Part shown: positions 19,921 through 29,276 of the stretch, one piece after another
Layout of the letters: each line of letters begins with the position of its first letter
Numbering within the stretch: the first letter of the stretch is position 1
NCBI RefSeq assembly: GCF_025971955.1
Contig: NZ_JAPDMX010000028.1
Location: forward strand, 186,001-250,000
Length of the DNA stretch: 64,000 nt
Direction: 5' to 3'
DNA from: Shewanella subflava
GTDB taxonomy: Bacteria; Pseudomonadota; Gammaproteobacteria; Enterobacterales; Shewanellaceae
Position numbers and translations under genes: made by a program
Notes under the pieces: generated by a model
The model's database searches: none
Seen by the model: the letters and a program-made list of their open reading frames with translations, nothing else
What the model was told of the DNA's origin: nothing

Positions 19921-20816
19921 TAAATCCATTTAAGCGCCTAAGAGGCCGACATCTCACGATAGGCATGCCCTATTTGTGGCTACTGATGTTTTTTGCGTTA
20001 CCGTTTGCCATCGTGCTTAAGTTGAGTCTTTCAACTGCTGCGATTGCCATACCGCCCTATGAAGCGACGTTTAGCTATGTTGATGAAACGTTATCTATTT
20101 TTCTGAATTTAGGTAACTACTTCCTCTTATTACAAGACTCCATGTATTACATGGCGTATTTAACGTCACTCAAAATGGCATTTATTGCCACTATTGGCTG
20201 TTTAATTCTGGGGTTTCCTATGGCTTATGCTATTGCCAGAGCCCCCTCAAGATTTCAGCCGGTACTGCTGTTATTAGTTATGTTGCCTTCTTGGACCTCG
20301 TTTTTGATTCGAGTGTATGCTTGGATGGGAATTTTAAGTAATACAGGGTTAATTAATAACTTCTTAATGTGGTTAGGGGTTATTTCTGAACCGATTCAAA
20401 TGCTGAACACCAATTTTGCAGTCTATATCGGTATTGTTTACGCCTATCTACCGTTTATGATTTTGCCGCTATATGCCACCTTGGTGAAGATGGATATGAG
20501 CTTAATTGAAGCCGCATCTGATTTAGGTTCAAGCAGTTTCAATACATTCTGGAAAATCACCTTGCCTTTAGCAATGGGCGGCGTGGTAGCGGGGTCAATG
20601 TTGGTGTTTATTCCTGCTGTCGGCGAGTTTGTTATTCCTGAATTGTTAGGTGGCCCTGATTCATTAATGATTGGTAAGGTGCTGTGGCAAGAGTTCTTTA
20701 ATAACCGCGATTGGCCTGTAGCGTCATCACTGGCGATTGTGATGCTTGCACTGCTTATTGTGCCCATTACCTTGTTCCATAGATATCAGTCACGCAGCAT
20801 GGAGAACGATGCATGA
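19917..20816 (+). CDS. potH: Putrescine ABC transporter permease
   Basis: This inner-membrane permease subunit has 299 aa and about six membrane helices. It has the binding-protein-dependent transport (EAA) loop EAASDLGSSSFNTFWKITLPL that docks on the ATPase. The opening GMPYLWLLMFFALPFAIVLK is typical of PotH. ATGA overlaps join it to potG (upstream) and potI (downstream), indicating one translationally coupled unit. Confidence 0.94.
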   Translation: MINPFKRLRGRHLTIGMPYLWLLMFFALPFAIVLKLSLSTAAIAIPPYEATFSYVDETLSIFLNLGNYFLLLQDSMYYMAYLTSLKMAFIATIGCLILGFPMAYAIARAPSRFQPVLLLLVMLPSWTSFLIRVYAWMGILSNTGLINNFLMWLGVISEPIQMLNTNFAVYIGIVYAYLPFMILPLYATLVKMDMSLIEAASDLGSSSFNTFWKITLPLAMGGVVAGSMLVFIPAVGEFVIPELLGGPDSLMIGKVLWQEFFNNRDWPVASSLAIVMLALLIVPITLFHRYQSRSMENDA

Positions 20817-21631
20817 AGAAGTTAAGTTTCTCTAAAGTAATGCTATGGTTTGGCTTGCTATTCTTATATGCGCCAATGTTTATTTTGGTTATTTATTCTT
20901 TTAACGAATCTAAGCTTGTGACGGTATGGAGTGGTTTTTCAGCTAAATGGTACGGCGAATTATTTCGTGATGAGCAAATCTTAGATGCAGTATGGGTGAG
21001 TTTACGTATTGCATTTTACAGTGCCACTATGGCGGTCATTATTGGCACTATGGCTGCATTTGTCATGACACGATTCCGTCGTTCATGGGCTAAGTTAACC
21101 TTATCAAACATGATCACCGCACCGCTGGTAATGCCTGAAGTGATCACCGGTTTGTCATTGTTGCTGCTTTTTGTTCAAATGGCAGACACATTTGGCTGGC
21201 CTGCTGAGCGTGGCATGTTAACCGTATGGATAGCACATTCAACATTCTGTGCAGCCTATGTTGCGGTGGTGGTGTCGTCACGGTTACGTGAGTTAGATCA
21301 GTCAATTGAAGAGGCTGCCATGGATTTAGGGGCTACCCCACTAAAAACCTTCTTCTTGATTACTGTGCCAATGATCGCCCCCGCATTAATTGCCGGCTGG
21401 TTATTGTCATTCAGTTTATCGTTAGATGATTTAGTTATTGCTAGCTTTGCATCGGGTCCAGGATCAACAACCTTGCCGATGGTGGTGTTTTCCTCAGTGC
21501 GTTTAGGTGTTTCACCTAAGATTAACGCCCTCGCGACGATTATCATTCTAGCGGTATCTTTAGTGGCTTTCTTGTCATGGTACTTGACCAGACGCGCAGA
21601 GAGAAAAGCCAAAGAAGCAATGGAATCTTAA
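20813..21631 (+). CDS. potI: Putrescine ABC transporter permease
   Basis: This is the second permease subunit, 272 aa with about six helices, and the EAA loop EEAAMDLGATPLKTFFLITVP. YAPMFILVIYSFNESKLVTVW near the N-terminus is typical of PotI/PotC. It is last in the potFGHI unit and is followed by a terminator. Confidence 0.94.
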   Translation: MKKLSFSKVMLWFGLLFLYAPMFILVIYSFNESKLVTVWSGFSAKWYGELFRDEQILDAVWVSLRIAFYSATMAVIIGTMAAFVMTRFRRSWAKLTLSNMITAPLVMPEVITGLSLLLLFVQMADTFGWPAERGMLTVWIAHSTFCAAYVAVVVSSRLRELDQSIEEAAMDLGATPLKTFFLITVPMIAPALIAGWLLSFSLSLDDLVIASFASGPGSTTLPMVVFSSVRLGVSPKINALATIIILAVSLVAFLSWYLTRRAERKAKEAMES

Positions 21632-21644
21632 TTTCATTGTGATA

Positions 21645-21693
21645 AAAAAAGCGCGTGATGATTCAAGCGATTGGATAATCTACGCGCTTTTTT
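21645..21693 (+). terminator. Terminator after potI
   Basis: The 12-bp arms AAAAAAGCGCGT and ACGCGCTTTTTT enclose a 25-nt loop and are symmetrical enough to act on both strands. It closes the puuD...potI block. Confidence 0.85.
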
Positions 21694-21956
21694 ATTGATT
21701 GTTTTCTTCTAAAACACTTAACTTCTCAGGCTGATACTCCGCCATAGAAGCAAATTTATACCAAACACTTTGGGTATAAGCCTAAATCTTTCAAATCATA
21801 CTAATACAATTTAGCGCTAAGAAAGATTGTCTTATTTTGAGTGTTTAATATTTTCAACAAACTGTAAATAATCATGCCTTTTTTGCTAGTTTTTATTTTA
21901 GCCTAGGTGTAGGATTAGACAGTTGTATTTTGCAATGTACATATAAGGGAAATGCT
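21694..21956 (+). other. Intergenic region upstream of the second puuB
   Basis: No gene is visible here. TTATACC at 21756-21762 and GGTATAA at 21773-21779 form a 7-bp inverted repeat that could be an operator or small hairpin. The promoter of the puuB-gabD-gabT operon should lie here. No PuuR-box match was found. Confidence 0.4.
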
Positions 21957-23243
21957 ATGTCCGCGACACCTCATGCTAGTTCATATTATGCCGCATCGGC
22001 CAACGATAAAGTGGAGCGTCCTAGACTTGAATCATCAATAGAAACAGATGTTTGTATTGTTGGTGCAGGTTACACAGGTTTGTCTTCTGCGCTACATCTT
22101 TTAGAAAGCGGTATGAAGGTTGTGGTACTTGAAGCAGCCCGTATCGGTTGGGGAGCATCTGGTCGAAATGGTGGTCAGATCGTTAACTCTTTTAGCCGTG
22201 ATATCGACAGCATTGAAAAAGTAGTTGGTAAAGAACAAGCAAAACTTTTTGGTCAAATGGCATTTGAAGGCGGACGTATCATTCGCGAACGTATTGCCAA
22301 ATATAATATTGATTGTGATTTAAAAGATGGTGGTGTTTTTGCTGCCATGAATAAAAAACAAATGGGTCATTTACACGATCAAAAAAAGCTATGGGAAACC
22401 CATGGTCACAATCACCAACTTGAAATCTTAGATCAAGATGCCATTCGTAAAGTTGTTGATACTGATTTATACGTCGGTGGCTTGTTAGATAAAAGTGGTG
22501 GCCACATCCACCCACTTAATTTGGCGTTAGGTGAAGCGCGTGCTGTTGAATCATTAGGCGGGTTAATTTTTGAAGACTCTGCTGTCATTGATATTGACGA
22601 TGGGTCTTCACCCGTTGTGCGCACTGCTCATGGCCAAGTGAAATGTAAATTTGTGATTGTTGCTGGTAACGCCTATTTAGGTAAGTTATTACCAGAGTTA
22701 CATGCTAAATCAATGCCTTGTGGCACACAGGTGGTAACCACAGAACCGCTTTCAGATGAACTGGCTGCCAGCATTTTACCGCAAGATTACTGCGTAGAAG
22801 ATTGTAATTACTTGCTTGATTATTATCGTTTAAGCGGAGATAAACGCCTAATTTTTGGTGGTGGAGTGGTATATGGTGCTCGTGATCCTGCCAACATCAA
22901 AGCGCTTATTGAACCGAAATTATTGAAAACCTTCCCGCAATTAAAAGACGTAAAAATCGACTATGCCTGGACAGGTAATTTCTTAATGACCTTATCGCGT
23001 TTACCGCAAGTAGGGCGTATTGGTCATAATATTTATTACTCACAAGGTTGTAGTGGCCATGGTGTTACTTACACCCATTTAGCCGGTAAGTTATTGGCTG
23101 AAATGCTCAACGGTCAAGCTACCCGATTTGATGCCTTTGCGGCATTGCCGCATTATCCGTTCCCTGGAGGGCACGCATTAAGAGTGCCGTTTAGTGCACT
23201 GGGTGCTTGGTATTACACAATGCGCGATAAGTTCGGCATTTAA
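21957..23243 (+). CDS. puuB: Gamma-glutamylputrescine oxidoreductase-like FAD enzyme (second copy)
   Basis: This 428-aa DAO-fold flavoprotein has VCIVGAGYTGLSSALHLLES, GWGASGRNGGQIVNSFSRD, GLLDKSGGHIHPLNLALGEA and a C-terminal CSGHGVTYTHLAGKLLAE. It parallels the first puuB (11178-12485) along its full length, but the two are clearly diverged. AAGGGA lies 6 nt before the chosen ATG; the in-frame ATG at 21930 lacks one. It leads an operon with gabD (30-nt gap) and gabT. Glutamylputrescine oxidation is the likely role; a different glutamylated polyamine is possible. Confidence 0.87.
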   Translation: MSATPHASSYYAASANDKVERPRLESSIETDVCIVGAGYTGLSSALHLLESGMKVVVLEAARIGWGASGRNGGQIVNSFSRDIDSIEKVVGKEQAKLFGQMAFEGGRIIRERIAKYNIDCDLKDGGVFAAMNKKQMGHLHDQKKLWETHGHNHQLEILDQDAIRKVVDTDLYVGGLLDKSGGHIHPLNLALGEARAVESLGGLIFEDSAVIDIDDGSSPVVRTAHGQVKCKFVIVAGNAYLGKLLPELHAKSMPCGTQVVTTEPLSDELAASILPQDYCVEDCNYLLDYYRLSGDKRLIFGGGVVYGARDPANIKALIEPKLLKTFPQLKDVKIDYAWTGNFLMTLSRLPQVGRIGHNIYYSQGCSGHGVTYTHLAGKLLAEMLNGQATRFDAFAALPHYPFPGGHALRVPFSALGAWYYTMRDKFGI

Positions 23244-23273
23244 CTTCGGATTATTGAGATTAAGGAGATCGTC

Positions 23274-24722
23274 ATGGTGTTAAATGATCCAAGCTTATTA
23301 CAAGATCAATGTTACATCGATGGTCAATGGGTTAGTGCTAACTCGGGTGAAACCATTGCAATAGCTAACCCGGCCAATCATGAGATTATCGGCCACGTAC
23401 CCGTTATGGGCGCGACTGAAACTTTGGTTGCCATTGAGGCAGCCAATAAAGCATTACCGGCTTGGCGAGCACTCACAGCCAAAGAGCGCAGCAGTAAGTT
23501 GCGACGTTGGTTTGAGCTATTAATTGAAAATGCAGATGATCTTGCGTTGTTAATGACAACCGAGCAAGGCAAGCCTTTAGCTGAAGCCAGAGGCGAAGTG
23601 GCCTATGCCGCTTCATTTATTGAATGGTTTGCTGAAGAAGCTAAACGTGTTTATGGGGATACTATCCCAGGGCATCAAGCAGATAAAAGGCTAACCGTTA
23701 TCAAGCAACCGGTTGGTGTTACGGCGGCGATTACCCCATGGAACTTTCCTGCGGCTATGATCACTCGTAAAGCGGCGCCTGCATTGGCGGCAGGTTGTAC
23801 TATGGTGGTTAAACCTGCACCGCAAACACCGTTTACCGCTTTAGCGTTGGCTGAGCTGGCTCATCGAGCGGGTATTCCTGCCGGTGTCTTTAGTGTGGTA
23901 ACCGGTGATGCAATTGCTATTGGTAACACCCTTTGTGACAGTCCGATTGTGCGTAAGTTATCGTTTACGGGCTCAACCGCAGTGGGCATTAAGCTTATGC
24001 AGCAATGTGCTCCTACGCTTAAAAAGATGTCTTTAGAATTGGGTGGCAATGCACCGTTCATCGTATTTGATGATGCTGATTTAGATGCAGCCGTTGATGG
24101 CGCCATGATAGCTAAATACCGTAATGCTGGACAAACCTGTGTTTGTGCGAATCGCATATACGTGCAAGCGGGCGTTTATGATGCTTTCATTCAAAAATTT
24201 GCCGAGGCTGTCAGTAAGTTGAAAGTAGGTGCAGGTACCGAACAAGGTGTCACGACGGGACCATTAATTAATGCAGATGCAGTGACTAAAGTACAACGGC
24301 ATTTAGATGATGCCGTTAGCAAAGGTGCGAGCATTGTTGTTGGCGGAAAACCGCATAATTTAGGCGGTTACTTTTTTGAACCCACTATCATGCGCGATGT
24401 AGATAAAAGCATGTTAGTGGCCCGTGAAGAAACCTTCGGCCCATTAGCTCCTGTATTCAAATTTGAATCTGTTGATGATGTTATCAAACAAGCCAATGAT
24501 ACTGAGTTTGGTTTAGCCGCTTATTTTTATGGCCGTGATATCTCATTGGTATACAAAGTGGCAGAAGCGCTTGAATATGGCATGGTCGGGGTTAACACGG
24601 GATTAATCTCTAATGAAGTCGCACCATTTGGCGGCATTAAGTCTTCTGGTTTAGGCCGCGAAGGTTCTAAATTTGGCATCGAGGAATACCTCGAAATGAA
24701 ATATATCTGCATGTCGGTGTAG
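23274..24722 (+). CDS. gabD: NAD(P)-dependent succinate-semialdehyde dehydrogenase
   Basis: GabD oxidises succinate semialdehyde to succinate, feeding GABA carbon into the TCA cycle. At 482 aa it equals E. coli GabD. It has PWNFPAAMITRKAAPALAAG, the catalytic Glu in LELGGNAPFIVFDDADLD and the nucleophile in GQTCVCANRIYV. The double-cysteine CVC at the active site is typical of GabD. It has a perfect AAGGAG ribosome site and sits between puuB and gabT in one operon. Confidence 0.95.
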   Translation: MVLNDPSLLQDQCYIDGQWVSANSGETIAIANPANHEIIGHVPVMGATETLVAIEAANKALPAWRALTAKERSSKLRRWFELLIENADDLALLMTTEQGKPLAEARGEVAYAASFIEWFAEEAKRVYGDTIPGHQADKRLTVIKQPVGVTAAITPWNFPAAMITRKAAPALAAGCTMVVKPAPQTPFTALALAELAHRAGIPAGVFSVVTGDAIAIGNTLCDSPIVRKLSFTGSTAVGIKLMQQCAPTLKKMSLELGGNAPFIVFDDADLDAAVDGAMIAKYRNAGQTCVCANRIYVQAGVYDAFIQKFAEAVSKLKVGAGTEQGVTTGPLINADAVTKVQRHLDDAVSKGASIVVGGKPHNLGGYFFEPTIMRDVDKSMLVAREETFGPLAPVFKFESVDDVIKQANDTEFGLAAYFYGRDISLVYKVAEALEYGMVGVNTGLISNEVAPFGGIKSSGLGREGSKFGIEEYLEMKYICMSV

Positions 24723-24744
24723 TCCGCATCAAGGGGAGTAGGCA

Positions 24745-26022
24745 ATGAGTAAAACAAACGAAGGATTAATGGCCCGTCGCCAAGCTGCGGTCGCTCAAGG
24801 TGTGGGGCAAATTCACCCAATTTTTACCCAGCGTGCGGAAAATGCCACGGTATGGGATGTTGAAGGTCGCGAGTATATTGATTTTGCTGGTGGCATTGCG
24901 GTGTTAAACACAGGACATTTGCACCCAAAAGTGAAAGCGGCAGTACAAGCACAATTAAATGATTTCTCGCACACTTGTTTTATGGTGTTGGGCTATGAAA
25001 ACTATGTTGAAGTATGTGAAAAACTCAATCATTTAGTGCCAGGCGATTTTGCTAAAAAGACCGCCTTATTTACAAGCGGTTCAGAAGCGGTTGAGAATGC
25101 GGTTAAAGTTGCTCGAGCTTATACCAAGCGTTCGGGGGTGATAGCGTTTACCTCAGGATACCATGGTCGCACTATGGCAGCTTTGGCCTTAACGGGTAAA
25201 GTTGCGCCATACAGTAAAGGCATGGGGTTAATGTCGGCTAACGTATTTCGTGCTGAATTTCCTTGTGAGTTACATGGCGTATCTGAAGATGCTGCCATGG
25301 CTTCAATTGAGCGTATTTTTAAAAATGATGCCGAGCCAAGCGATATCGCGGCAATCATACTCGAGCCTGTTCAAGGTGAAGGGGGATTCTACGCAGCATC
25401 ACCAAGCTTTATGCAGCGTTTACGTCAATTGTGTGATACCCATGGGATTATGCTTATTGCAGATGAAGTGCAAACAGGAGCTGGTCGTACTGGCACTTTC
25501 TTTGCGATGGAGCAAATGGGCGTAGCACCTGATATTACCACTTTTGCGAAATCCATAGCCGGTGGTTTCCCATTATCGGGTATTACAGGCCGTGCAGAGG
25601 TCATGGATGCGATTGCACCAGGCGGTTTAGGTGGCACTTACGGCGGTAGTCCGCTGGCATGTGCTGCGGCATTAGCGGTCATTGAAGTTTTTGAACAAGA
25701 AAAACTCCTTGATCGTGCCAATCGCTTAGGCGACCACATCAAAGCATCGGTTGCTGCAATGCAAAGCAAATATAAGCAAATTGCTGAGGTACGTGGTTTA
25801 GGCGCAATGATTGCCATTGAGTTAATGGAAAATGGCCAGCCTGCCCCGCAATATTGTCCCAAGGTGTTAGCCGAAGCGCGAAATCGAGGGTTGATTTTAC
25901 TGTCTTGTGGTACCTACGGAAATGTTCTACGTGTGTTAGTGCCTCTAACGGCGCCCGATGCGCAAGTGGATGCCGGTTTAGCTATTATGGATGAAGTCTT
26001 TAATGTTGTTTTTAATGGGTAA
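24745..26022 (+). CDS. gabT: 4-aminobutyrate--2-oxoglutarate transaminase
   Basis: GabT moves the amino group of GABA to 2-oxoglutarate, giving succinate semialdehyde for GabD. This class III aminotransferase of 425 aa has IDFAGGIAVLNTGHLHPKV, FTSGSEAVENAVKVARAY, IADEVQTGAGRTG and the PLP lysine in TFAKSIAGGFPLSG, all characteristic of GabT. It follows gabD by 22 nt with AAGGGGAG, and the operon ends at a terminator. Confidence 0.95.
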   Translation: MSKTNEGLMARRQAAVAQGVGQIHPIFTQRAENATVWDVEGREYIDFAGGIAVLNTGHLHPKVKAAVQAQLNDFSHTCFMVLGYENYVEVCEKLNHLVPGDFAKKTALFTSGSEAVENAVKVARAYTKRSGVIAFTSGYHGRTMAALALTGKVAPYSKGMGLMSANVFRAEFPCELHGVSEDAAMASIERIFKNDAEPSDIAAIILEPVQGEGGFYAASPSFMQRLRQLCDTHGIMLIADEVQTGAGRTGTFFAMEQMGVAPDITTFAKSIAGGFPLSGITGRAEVMDAIAPGGLGGTYGGSPLACAAALAVIEVFEQEKLLDRANRLGDHIKASVAAMQSKYKQIAEVRGLGAMIAIELMENGQPAPQYCPKVLAEARNRGLILLSCGTYGNVLRVLVPLTAPDAQVDAGLAIMDEVFNVVFNG

Positions 26023-26047
26023 ATCCCATTAGGCCTGCAAAATTTTC

Positions 26048-26075
26048 AAGCCCTATTCACAAATAGGGCTTTTTT
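26048..26075 (+). terminator. Terminator after gabT
   Basis: A 10-bp stem, AAGCCCTATT / AATAGGGCTT, with loop CACA is followed by TTTT, 25 nt after gabT. Confidence 0.93.
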
Positions 26076-26177
26076 GTTTCTTTGTCTCTCATTTTCAAGA
26101 ATCTAGACTATACTAAAGTGTGTAAGTGGCAATTTTTAGCTAAACAATAAAAATGATAATAAAAGCGGAGTGAAAAT

Positions 26178-28295
26178 ATGAAGGCATTGCCTGTCAAAAC
26201 AAAACTACTTTGGATTACTTCAGGGCTATTCTTGCTGATCGTATTAACGTTATCATTAAGTTTATGGTGGGGATTAAGTGATAAAAACAAAATTTTATCA
26301 GCGCAAGTAGATGACACTTTACACCAAGAAATTAGTCAAAAATTATCAGCTAAGGCAGCTGAGTATGGTCAACAAATTGCGGGGTTTATTAATGAAGCCT
26401 ACCGTATTCCTTATTCGTTTTCTGGCATGGTTGAATACACCGCACAAAATGAGCCCCTCGACCGTTCAAAGCTAGAAGCACTCTTGGTTGCAAACCTACA
26501 CAAAAACGCGCAAATATCGTCTATGTATGCGCAATTTGAATCAAATGGATACGACGGCAGAGACAGTGAATATCTGCAGGGCTTTACTCACAGTGTACCC
26601 GATAACGGTGGATTAGAAATTTATTACACCCGTAATGATGATGGGTCGACCGAGCATCAACAAGTGGATGATGCTGACGAAAAGTACGTCGCGACCCTTA
26701 ATGAATTTGGTATACGCGAAGCGGAATGGTATTTGTGCGTCAAAGACACCAAAAAGCCTTGTTTGATGGAACCTTACCTCTATGAGATCACCCCTGGTAA
26801 TAATGCATTAATGACATCTCTTACCGTTCCTGTACTGGTTAATCAACAGTTTATAGGCATGGTCGGGACTGATGTTAATTTACCTATTTTTCAAAAGTTA
26901 ATTGTTCAGTTATCACAAAGCCTTTATCAGGGAAAAGCTAAAGTGACTTTACTTAGCCAGCGGGGCTTAGTGGTGGCAGCAAGCCATTATGACAAGTTAG
27001 CGAGGCCGTTTGCTGAATCTATCTCTCCTCAAAAAGCCTCAGAATTAATGAAGCTGCATAAAAGTAATCAAATGTATAGTGATGATGACATCATCGCGGT
27101 GGCTTTTCCTATTCAAATTCCATTAGCTCAAGCTACCTGGTCACTGGTGATTGAAGTGCCCAAAGAGCAAGCATTTGCTGCAATTACTAAAATGGATAAC
27201 GCCATGGATGAAATGGCGGCTTCATTAGGCAGTTTACTGTTAACCTTAGGCGCGATAGTGTCGATTATTGCGATAGGTCTAATTAGCATAGTGATCCGCA
27301 GTATTATTTCACCACTGAATAAGATCCAGCAACGAGTTGAAAATTTAGGCAGTGCAGAAGGGGATTTAACCCAATCTATTCATGTCGATTCACATGCTGA
27401 ACTTATTGCGCTGGCAAAAGGGTTTAATCTCTTTATCACTAAACTAAGAGACTTGATTATCGGTCTTAAAGGTTTGGCCGATCGTTCACAATCTGAAAGT
27501 CAGAAGTCGGCCAAAATTGCGCAATTAACCCGTGAAAGCGTTAATCGTCAATATGCTGAAATTGACAGTGTTGTCACTGCTGTTAATCAAATGAGCGCCG
27601 CCGCACTAGAAGTGGCTAAAGCCTCAGAGCAAACCGCGCATGAAACCGAATCGATGACTAAGAATGTTAAGGAAGGTGAACAGCGTCTGACACAGGCAAT
27701 GAGCTACGTGAATGAGATGTCAGTTGAGTCTGCTCAAGCGCAAAAGGCGGTTGAACTGGTTTCTCAAAGTAGTGGCAATATTAGTGGCATTTTAGAGGTG
27801 ATAAGTTCAATAGCGGGACAAACTAACCTTTTAGCCTTGAATGCGGCCATTGAAGCAGCTAGAGCAGGCGAGCAAGGGCGAGGTTTTGCGGTGGTGGCTG
27901 ATGAGGTCAGAGCATTAGCATCAAAAACACAAAACTCGACCGATCAAATCACTAAATTGATTGATTCGCTGCAATCAGAAGTGCGCAATGCATCCAATAT
28001 CATAGATAAAGGTGCAAAAGGCGCTTTGCTTGCCGTTGAGCAAACTGAGATGGCTTTATCCTCTTTAAATGCGATAGTGGTGCAGATTAATGAAGTGTCA
28101 TCGCAGGTGACTCATATCGCTACTGCGGCTGAAGAGCAAAGTATGGTGACTGAAGAGGTAAGCCGAAATATTACTGGTATTTCAGACTCGGCAGCAGAGT
28201 TGTCACAGCTAGCTGATGAAGCTCAACAAAGTAGTCATTCGTTAGCTGAGTTAGTTCAGCAACAGCATAGCGAATTAGGTAAGCTAAGAACCTAA
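26178..28295 (+). CDS. Methyl-accepting chemotaxis protein with periplasmic dCache-like sensor
   Basis: This 705-aa chemoreceptor has TM1 at about 10-32 and a periplasmic sensor of some 310 residues. The sensor contains [31 protein letters not shown] and [10 protein letters not shown], double-Cache features. TM2 is at about 350-372, then HAMP. The signalling hairpin tip is [20 protein letters not shown] with [12 protein letters not shown] (about 547-580). There is no C-terminal CheR/CheB pentapeptide. It lies 155 nt downstream of gabT, with its own ribosome site and terminator. A polyamine, GABA or amino-acid ligand is plausible from context but unproven. Confidence 0.93.
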   Translation: MKALPVKTKLLWITSGLFLLIVLTLSLSLWWGLSDKNKILSAQVDDTLHQEISQKLSAKAAEYGQQIAGFINEAYRIPYSFSGMVEYTAQNEPLDRSKLEALLVANLHKNAQISSMYAQFESNGYDGRDSEYLQGFTHSVPDNGGLEIYYTRNDDGSTEHQQVDDADEKYVATLNEFGIREAEWYLCVKDTKKPCLMEPYLYEITPGNNALMTSLTVPVLVNQQFIGMVGTDVNLPIFQKLIVQLSQSLYQGKAKVTLLSQRGLVVAASHYDKLARPFAESISPQKASELMKLHKSNQMYSDDDIIAVAFPIQIPLAQATWSLVIEVPKEQAFAAITKMDNAMDEMAASLGSLLLTLGAIVSIIAIGLISIVIRSIISPLNKIQQRVENLGSAEGDLTQSIHVDSHAELIALAKGFNLFITKLRDLIIGLKGLADRSQSESQKSAKIAQLTRESVNRQYAEIDSVVTAVNQMSAAALEVAKASEQTAHETESMTKNVKEGEQRLTQAMSYVNEMSVESAQAQKAVELVSQSSGNISGILEVISSIAGQTNLLALNAAIEAARAGEQGRGFAVVADEVRALASKTQNSTDQITKLIDSLQSEVRNASNIIDKGAKGALLAVEQTEMALSSLNAIVVQINEVSSQVTHIATAAEEQSMVTEEVSRNITGISDSAAELSQLADEAQQSSHSLAELVQQQHSELGKLRT

Positions 28296-28315
28296 TCGTG
28301 TTTGCTATTGCAGTT

Positions 28316-28341
28316 AAAAGGTGGCCCAATGGCCACCTTTT
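28316..28341 (+). terminator. Terminator after the chemoreceptor gene
   Basis: An 11-bp stem, AAAAGGTGGCC / GGCCACCTTTT, has a CAAT loop and lies 20 nt after the stop. Confidence 0.9.
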
Positions 28342-28388
28342 GTTTATGCTGCGATTTTATTTTATCTTCATCACAATAAATAAGTGTT

Positions 28389-28496
28389 CAGAAATAGCCA
28401 AAGAAAAAGACATGATAACAAGGCAGATTTTTATGATAAGTGGTTATTATACAATCTAAACATTTAACGCTGTTATCGTGTATTTTCAGCCGCTAG
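28389..28496 (+). repeat. Diverged intergenic repeat, copy 1
   Basis: This 108-nt segment aligns without gaps to 56448-56555 at roughly three quarters identity by hand count. Shared blocks include CAGAAATAGCCAA, AGATTTTTATGAT and ATTATAC. Both copies lie in intergenic DNA in the same orientation. It ends at the GTG that could otherwise start the next ORF. Confidence 0.7.
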
Positions 28497-28539
28497 CGTG
28501 AGCAGTGATTTATTTCGATTGGCATTATATGGTTATCCA

Positions 28540-29199
28540 ATGACAGAGTTTATTGCCCCACCTTGTTTAGAGCAAATTGATATCTTGTTTCAAGATGAGC
28601 ACTTATTGGTCATCAATAAACCCTCAGGACTATTAAGTTTATCGGGCAAACACCCACTCAATTTAGATTCAGTGCATTATCGCCTTATCAAAGACTTTCC
28701 AGGTTGCACGTTAGTACATAGGTTAGATTTTGGCACCTCAGGCATTCTGTTAGTGGCATTAAATAAACGCATTAATGGCCTGCTGACGAAACAGTTTCAA
28801 GATGGCGCAGTAGATAAAACCTACACAGCCATACTGCAAGGTGAGCTAGCTTGTTTAGAAGGCAACATAAAAGCCCCAATTGCTAAAGGCGAGTTTCCTT
28901 TAATGCAAGTATGTGAAACAGGTAAAGCTGCTCATAGCCATTACCGTGTACTTGAATATGACCGGTTATATCAAGGGGTACCCGTGACTAAAGTGGTTTA
29001 TCGCCCTATTACCGGAAGAACCCATCAATTACGGTTACATAGCCAGTATATTGGCCACCCTATTATTGGCTGTGACCTTTATACTCAGGGGTATTCAAAG
29101 CATTTAGCACCACGATTGATGCTTCATGCTAGTAGTCTGTCATTTGTCCACCCCATCACTGGTGTGAGAATAAATATAGAGAGTCAAAGTGGGTTTTAA
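28540..29199 (+). CDS. rluA: RluA-family 23S rRNA/tRNA pseudouridine synthase
   Basis: RluA-type enzymes isomerise uridine to pseudouridine in 23S rRNA (U746) and certain tRNAs (U32). From ATG 28540 the product is 219 aa, exactly the E. coli RluA length. An upstream GTG at 28498 directly abuts a repeat element and is less likely. The protein has LVINKPSGLLSLSG, the catalytic Asp in VHRLDFGTSGILLVAL, YRPITGRTHQLRLHSQYIGH and PRLMLHASSLSFVHP. No S4 domain is present, as expected for RluA. No strong ribosome site was seen, so the start is uncertain. Confidence 0.85.
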   Translation: MTEFIAPPCLEQIDILFQDEHLLVINKPSGLLSLSGKHPLNLDSVHYRLIKDFPGCTLVHRLDFGTSGILLVALNKRINGLLTKQFQDGAVDKTYTAILQGELACLEGNIKAPIAKGEFPLMQVCETGKAAHSHYRVLEYDRLYQGVPVTKVVYRPITGRTHQLRLHSQYIGHPIIGCDLYTQGYSKHLAPRLMLHASSLSFVHPITGVRINIESQSGF

Positions 29200-29276
29200 A
29201 TAATCTTCATGGCGTCATAAAACTGGTGCATAATATTGCCCAAATTCGCTTATTATTCAGTTTATAGGAAATTAGC

